Positions 60,332-64,000 of a stretch of 64,000 bases of DNA are shown here, one piece after another; within the stretch, counting starts at the first letter, position 1, and every line of letters starts with the position of its first letter. The notes beneath the pieces are model-generated. The model was not told where the DNA came from. It did not search any database and saw nothing but the letters and a program-made list of their open reading frames with translations. Source of the DNA: Picochlorum sp. 'celeri' (Eukaryota; Chlorophyta; Trebouxiophyceae); NCBI GenBank assembly GCA_010909725.1, contig JAACMV010000015.1:744001-808000 (forward strand), written 5' to 3'. A program made the translations under genes and the position numbers.

Positions 60332-60947
60332 CTATTGCTCCATGGCGGCAACATCATTCGGTGCCTCTTGCTGCTGCTGCTGCTGCTCCTGTCCACCGCT
60401 CCCCTGTCCTTCCCAGTCTATTGGAAACTTGGTCACACGAGGCTTGTCGGCGAGAATATTTCTCATTAATTTATCGATAATGGGAGTTGATGGCGGTTCT
60501 TCTCGCAATGCTTCCTCCTCGTATTCATTATTCACATAGTATCCCACCCTCAGAAATTCTTGGTTTCTATACGAGCATGTCAGCAATATAATCGTCACGC
60601 CGACAATATCTTGAGACGGAAGCATTGAAAAATTAGGAGGGTCCGCTTGGAATACAAATCTGTACTGTCCTGGAGCCACAGGCCCCACAAACACAGAGTC
60701 TAACACTTGATCATACTTTTCACTCTCTGCTGAGCCTACATACGTCAGCTTCCATTCCAAATCTGCACCACCATCGTCATCCTCGTTATGATATATACAT
60801 ATAGATCACTTTCCATCACCATGAGATCCCACACGCACCGTCCGCCAAATCGTATAAACAGTCATATTGAATTTCAAACTGGAGGGGATTCGTCACCTTG
60901 CTGGGATTGTCCAGCACGTTGACACTCGTCACGTTTATCGCCGTCAT
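60332..60947 (-). CDS. ASF1: ASF1 histone H3-H4 chaperone
   Basis: Exons 60947-60839 and 60762-60332; intron 76 bp (GTGCGT...GTGCAG, phase 1); 179 residues. It starts [20 protein letters not shown] and continues [20 protein letters not shown] across the splice. Conserved core: [40 protein letters not shown] and [17 protein letters not shown]. It ends at [11 protein letters not shown] followed by a Gln-rich tail ([10 protein letters not shown]) and no long acidic tail. ASF1 hands H3-H4 to CAF-1 and HIRA during replication and transcription. It converges on the FHA2-like gene. Confidence 0.95.
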
Positions 60948-61328
60948 AACCAATATCTTTTACTCTGAAAACTATATGAAGCCTGATAGACCACGCTCGT
61001 CGTAGGTCGTTGCTGTTGTTACTCACGGAGACACGACCGAGTACGTTGCTGTTGCTTGTTTATAGCTGCCTTGTGGGTACCAAGTACAAATATCTGAATA
61101 TAAAGAGCCAATGGTTCGCTAATAGACTGCAAATATGCTACTCGAGGTCGTTCGGATTTAAAACTCGAACGACGAAACCACGAGGTGTTGAACGCAGGGA
61201 ACCGCCACAAGAGCAGAGACGCATACACGTAGTATTTTAATTTAATTTATATATGAGCAGGGGCTGGGCTCGGATGGATACTTGGAATGAAAGATGTGTC
61301 TCAAACAACTATGTATGTAATGTTTTAT
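60948..61328. promoter_or_regulatory. Region between TAF11 and ASF1 with inverted repeat
   Basis: About 381 bp, upstream of ASF1 and downstream of TAF11 on the same strand. It holds the ASF1 promoter. A perfect 8-bp inverted repeat GTCGTTCG/CGAACGAC (61147-61173) flanks an 11-base AT-rich loop. No gene is evident. Confidence 0.4.
61147..61173. repeat. 8-bp inverted repeat upstream of ASF1
   Basis: GTCGTTCG (61147-61154) and CGAACGAC (61166-61173) are perfectly complementary, next to a CTCGAG site. It could be a dyad factor-binding site. Confidence 0.5.
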
Positions 61329-62165
61329 TTACAGACGCATGGTCCGGGTCTTTGGCTTGGAACTCTCCAACCGAGACTTTGGTGATACAATCGTATACGC
61401 TTCATAGATCATCTCTGGAGTCAATGGTCCATGCTCTCCCCTTGACTCGGCAATCTTCCGAGCATGCTCTATAATCTCCCCAACATACACTTTGGTCACG
61501 CCTGCCATTGCAATCACAATCTTGTCTGTACTCTTTGGATTGCCACCTCCAACAATCATCTGAATCAACTGCAGCAACACACTATCATATGATAATCGTC
61601 CCATCATCATCCACACGCGCACAAGAATTCGTACCTTTCTCATGGGCTCCTTCAGTGAAGAACGCCGGAAGCATTCATACCTATCCATCTGATTTTCAGT
61701 CAACAGCGACATGACCTGTGCATTATACAATTTCCTTTCCTCCATTGTCAACGCGTCTACATCAATACTGCCATCAGGCATTCGAGGTAAAGACTCAAAC
61801 GTCGACATGACATTTCTTTGTGCAGTACTTGGTTCATCTTCCTCCTGGTTCTCGGCCATGACACCTGTCGGCCTCTCATCCTCCTCAGGCACATCAATCC
61901 CCTTTTTATTAAGTTCATCATCCTCCGTCCGTTGACCCTGCTCTTCTCCATCCTGTTCCTGTTCATCGTCAAACATGGTTTCCAGCAACATGTCTTCCAA
62001 GTCTTCTTCCTCACCTCCCTGTGCCTTTTCATCAATCTCACTTTTATTCTGAGTCATAGTTTCATCTTCTATAGGCTGAATATCCTCCACATCCTCGTAT
62101 GAGACCCCACCATGGTCCAAGTCTGGCATGTCATCGTCTCTTTCTCTATCAGATTCCCCACCCAT
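61329..62165 (-). CDS. TAF11: TFIID subunit TAF11
   Basis: Exons 62165-61635 and 61568-61329; intron 66 bp (GTACGA...CTGCAG, phase 0); 256 residues. The intron is a multiple of three and stop-free, so retention would insert 22 residues. The N-terminal two thirds are acidic. The histone-fold domain starts NQMDRYECFRRSSLKEPMRK and, after splicing, continues LIQMIVGGGNPKSTDKIVIA then MAGVTKVYVGEIIEHARKIA, matching TAF11, which pairs with TAF13 in TFIID. The C-terminal helix LTPEMIYEAYTIVSPKSRL agrees. Confidence 0.9.
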   Translation of the reverse strand: MGGESDRERDDDMPDLDHGGVSYEDVEDIQPIEDETMTQNKSEIDEKAQGGEEEDLEDMLLETMFDDEQEQDGEEQGQRTEDDELNKKGIDVPEEDERPTGVMAENQEEDEPSTAQRNVMSTFESLPRMPDGSIDVDALTMEERKLYNAQVMSLLTENQMDRYECFRRSSLKEPMRKVRILVRVWMMMGRLSYDSVLLQLIQMIVGGGNPKSTDKIVIAMAGVTKVYVGEIIEHARKIAESRGEHGPLTPEMIYEAYTIVSPKSRLESSKPKTRTMRL

Positions 62166-62496
62166 GGTATTATCTATGCCTACTTAATGGTTATCAGATA
62201 TATTAAAAACTTTATAGTATGGAATGCAGGTGATACAGCAACATCTTGAAAAATAACCACGATGTAACTGTCGACATGGGGAAGATCTGTCCCAGGCGGG
62301 ATTGATGTCATCTGTTCAGGCTCTGGGATAGGCGCATATACATTTTCTTATTTTATGTTCCATTTCAACCGACTCCAGGGGGTTTGAAGGGGTGGTTCCT
62401 ATACAGTTGGTGTTCATCACAAAAGGTCAATTCTGTTCAACTACTCGAGACTATGCCCAGTGTGTAGAATTCTGTGCTCATAATAGCTCTTTTAGG
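62166..62496. promoter_or_regulatory. Divergent intergenic region, TAF11 and hydrolase genes
   Basis: About 331 bp holding both promoters. AT-rich patches are present but I see no clear TATA box or gene. Confidence 0.4.
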
Positions 62497-63948
62497 ATGG
62501 ATTTATGGGATCAGGTACGTCTGCTGTTGCCAGAGACAAGCAGGTGGTTTCCTTCTACCTGCCAGAGTGACTGATATCAGAACGAGTATTTTGGCTGCAG
62601 TTGGTCGATGCGATATGCCGTCCTCCAAGGGATGTGTATACAGAGAATCAGTTGGTAGGGGGCATGCGAGCGACGTTTGCTTTCGCGCCACATAGAAGGG
62701 TAAAGGTGAAAAAATACTATAGAGAGGATGTGGAGTTGGTACGTTTGGTTGTATCACACAGCAATACCATCTTTCTTTCATTGTATACATATATTTGTGC
62801 AGAGGAATAAGAAGGATCAAAAGCTCATGTGTAGTCATTATAGGCCGTGTGTGGTTGAGTCCCAGGATGGCAAGCTGCCGTGTGTCATCTACTGTCATAC
62901 AAACAGTGGGAGTCGGAGGGATGCCGAGGAAATCGTGTTCTCTCTGCTTCCATACGGATGCACTGTATTTGCTCTAGATTTTTCTGGGTCAGGGTTGAGT
63001 GAAGGATCCTGGGTGAGCCTCGGAGCCCACGAGGTGGATGATTTGGAGGTGGCTGTATCATACTTGAGGGAGCAAGGGAGTACATCCACAATTGGACTGT
63101 GGGGAAGGTCCATGGGTGCCGTCACCGCGCTATTATATTCTCATAGAGATCCATCTGTCGCTGGAGTAGTTGCTGATAGCCCATTCTCAAAACTGGTGGA
63201 TTTGATGTTTGAGATTGCGTCAAATAAAGAACATGGCATGTCGATACCAAAGCCATTAGTGAAACTTGCCATGGGATTGATGAGACGCTCTGTCAGAAAA
63301 CGAGCTGGGTTTAGTATAGATGATGTATCTCCGTGTGATGTCATGCCAGAGACGTTTGTTCCCACCCTTTTTGGCCATGGCAAGGAGGATACCTTTATTG
63401 GTCTGCACCACAGTGAGAAACTCTTCCTGGCCCATGGAGCGGATTCAAAAAACTTTGTAGCCTTTGAGGGAGATCATAATTCCCCAAGACCAGACTATTG
63501 GTATGAAAATGGACTCACGTTTCTTTTGAGTACATTACTGCTTGACGATGAGCCAGAGTTGAGCGAGAGGACCACAAGCAGGAAGAATTCTATTGATTCA
63601 CAGTCCTCTCAGATACTGATACCACCATCTCCACAGCATCATCAGACGAATGCTCCATGGGATACTCGTGCCGTCCACGACTCAAGTCCTTTTGTGGCTC
63701 GTGGAAGACAGGCGGATGAAACGCAACGTGACAACACAGACAGAGTCCAAGACTTTGTCAAAGGTGATGATGATGATGATGCAGACGTGTTGCAGCGTGT
63801 ATTGGAATTATCTCTTCAGGATCAGGAAACCCATCGAGATGAGGATGCAGCCGAACAGGCTGCCATTGATGCTGCTGTCCAAGAATCTCTTGTCCTCTTC
63901 CAACAACAGCAAGAAGAAGCTGGAGCAGACAAGCGCCAGGACCCCTGA
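62497..63948 (+). CDS. Alpha/beta hydrolase with UIM-like tail
   Basis: Exons 62497-62514 (MDLWDQ), 62601-62738 and 62803-63948; introns 86 bp (GTACGT...CTGCAG) and 64 bp (GTACGT...GTGCAG), both phase 0; 433 residues. Plant relatives start MDQLVNFIIRPPRAEY-like, and here the spliced LVDAICRPPRDVYTENQ aligns with it. The hydrolase core has CVIYCHTNSGSRRDAEE (oxyanion), LDFSGSGLSEGSWVSLGAHE, the nucleophile elbow GLWGRSMGAV (Ser), LFGHGKEDTFIGLHHSEK (Asp) and EGDHNSPRPDYWYE (His). The C-terminal segment LQRVLELSLQDQETH and IDAAVQESLVLFQ look like ubiquitin-interacting motifs. Substrate unknown; plant members are called BAAT-like or UIM hydrolases. Confidence 0.88.
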
Positions 63949-64000
63949 TGTGTCCGCAAACTATTAAAAAATATTTATTTTTAATTGATCTATACCGATG

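Noticed and set aside
1..64000. Transposons, prokaryotic operons, CRISPR or phage-like genes
   Set aside because: The genes are spliced nuclear eukaryotic genes with normal family members; nothing with transposase, integrase or Cas-like features was found.

Overview
This is a stretch of nuclear DNA from a eukaryote with a plastid, most likely a green alga with a compact genome. The evidence is a nuclear gene for plastid ribosomal protein uL4 with a chloroplast transit peptide, a PSA2-type zinc-finger protein with transit and lumen-targeting segments, an MPH2-like lumen protein, plant-type families (AAP amino-acid permease, PATROL1/MUN protein, FHA2-like and OSCA/CSC1-like proteins), and a recurrent TGTAA element just after stop codons, which is the polyadenylation signal known from chlorophytes. 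CFAP20 is compatible with a flagellate life stage but does not prove one. No species can be named from the sequence alone.

The window is almost full of genes on both strands. Many genes have introns, mostly 64-140 bp with GTACGT, GTATGT or GTGCGT-like donors and TGCAG or TGTAG acceptors; a few introns exceed 200 bp. Convergent genes are often separated by 0-63 bp. I see no transposon, CRISPR array, rRNA or confident tRNA.

Layout. 0-6 kb: left-edge fragment, LLPH-like protein, IF-3, a three-exon COX23/CHCHD7-like gene, and TIMELESS. 6-13.5 kb: ADF/cofilin fusion, SERBP1/HABP4-like protein, deoxynucleoside kinase, a secreted six-repeat cysteine-rich protein, and NMNAT. 13.7-20 kb: mitochondrial Hsp70, MUN-domain protein, ATP11/ATPAF1. 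20.5-28.5 kb: kinesin, plastid uL4, a plastid membrane protein, a secreted Pro-rich protein, an unknown protein, and an MPH2-like lumen protein. 28.6-34 kb: CSN6, class IV aminotransferase, CCCH-WW protein, PPTC7-type phosphatase. 34-43 kb: MED21, SPT6, CFAP20, Nudix hydrolase, La protein. 43-50 kb: a candidate structured RNA, a large OSCA/TMEM63 channel, a METTL26-like methyltransferase with a frame break, and p24. 50-64 kb: PSA2-like protein, PPR protein, AAP permease, quinone-oxidoreductase-like protein, RPT6, an unknown secreted protein, FHA2-like protein, ASF1, TAF11, and an alpha/beta hydrolase with a UIM-like tail.

The genes are mostly unrelated housekeeping loci, not a pathway cluster. 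Chromatin and transcription factors (TIMELESS, MED21, SPT6, FHA2-like, ASF1, TAF11) and organelle-targeted proteins are well represented. The items most worth a second look are the 4-nt COX23/IF-3 overlap, the cysteine-rich tandem repeat gene, the foldable element near 43.4 kb, the structured intron of the CCCH-WW gene, the large insertion in the OSCA-like channel, and the C7 frame break in the METTL26-like gene.
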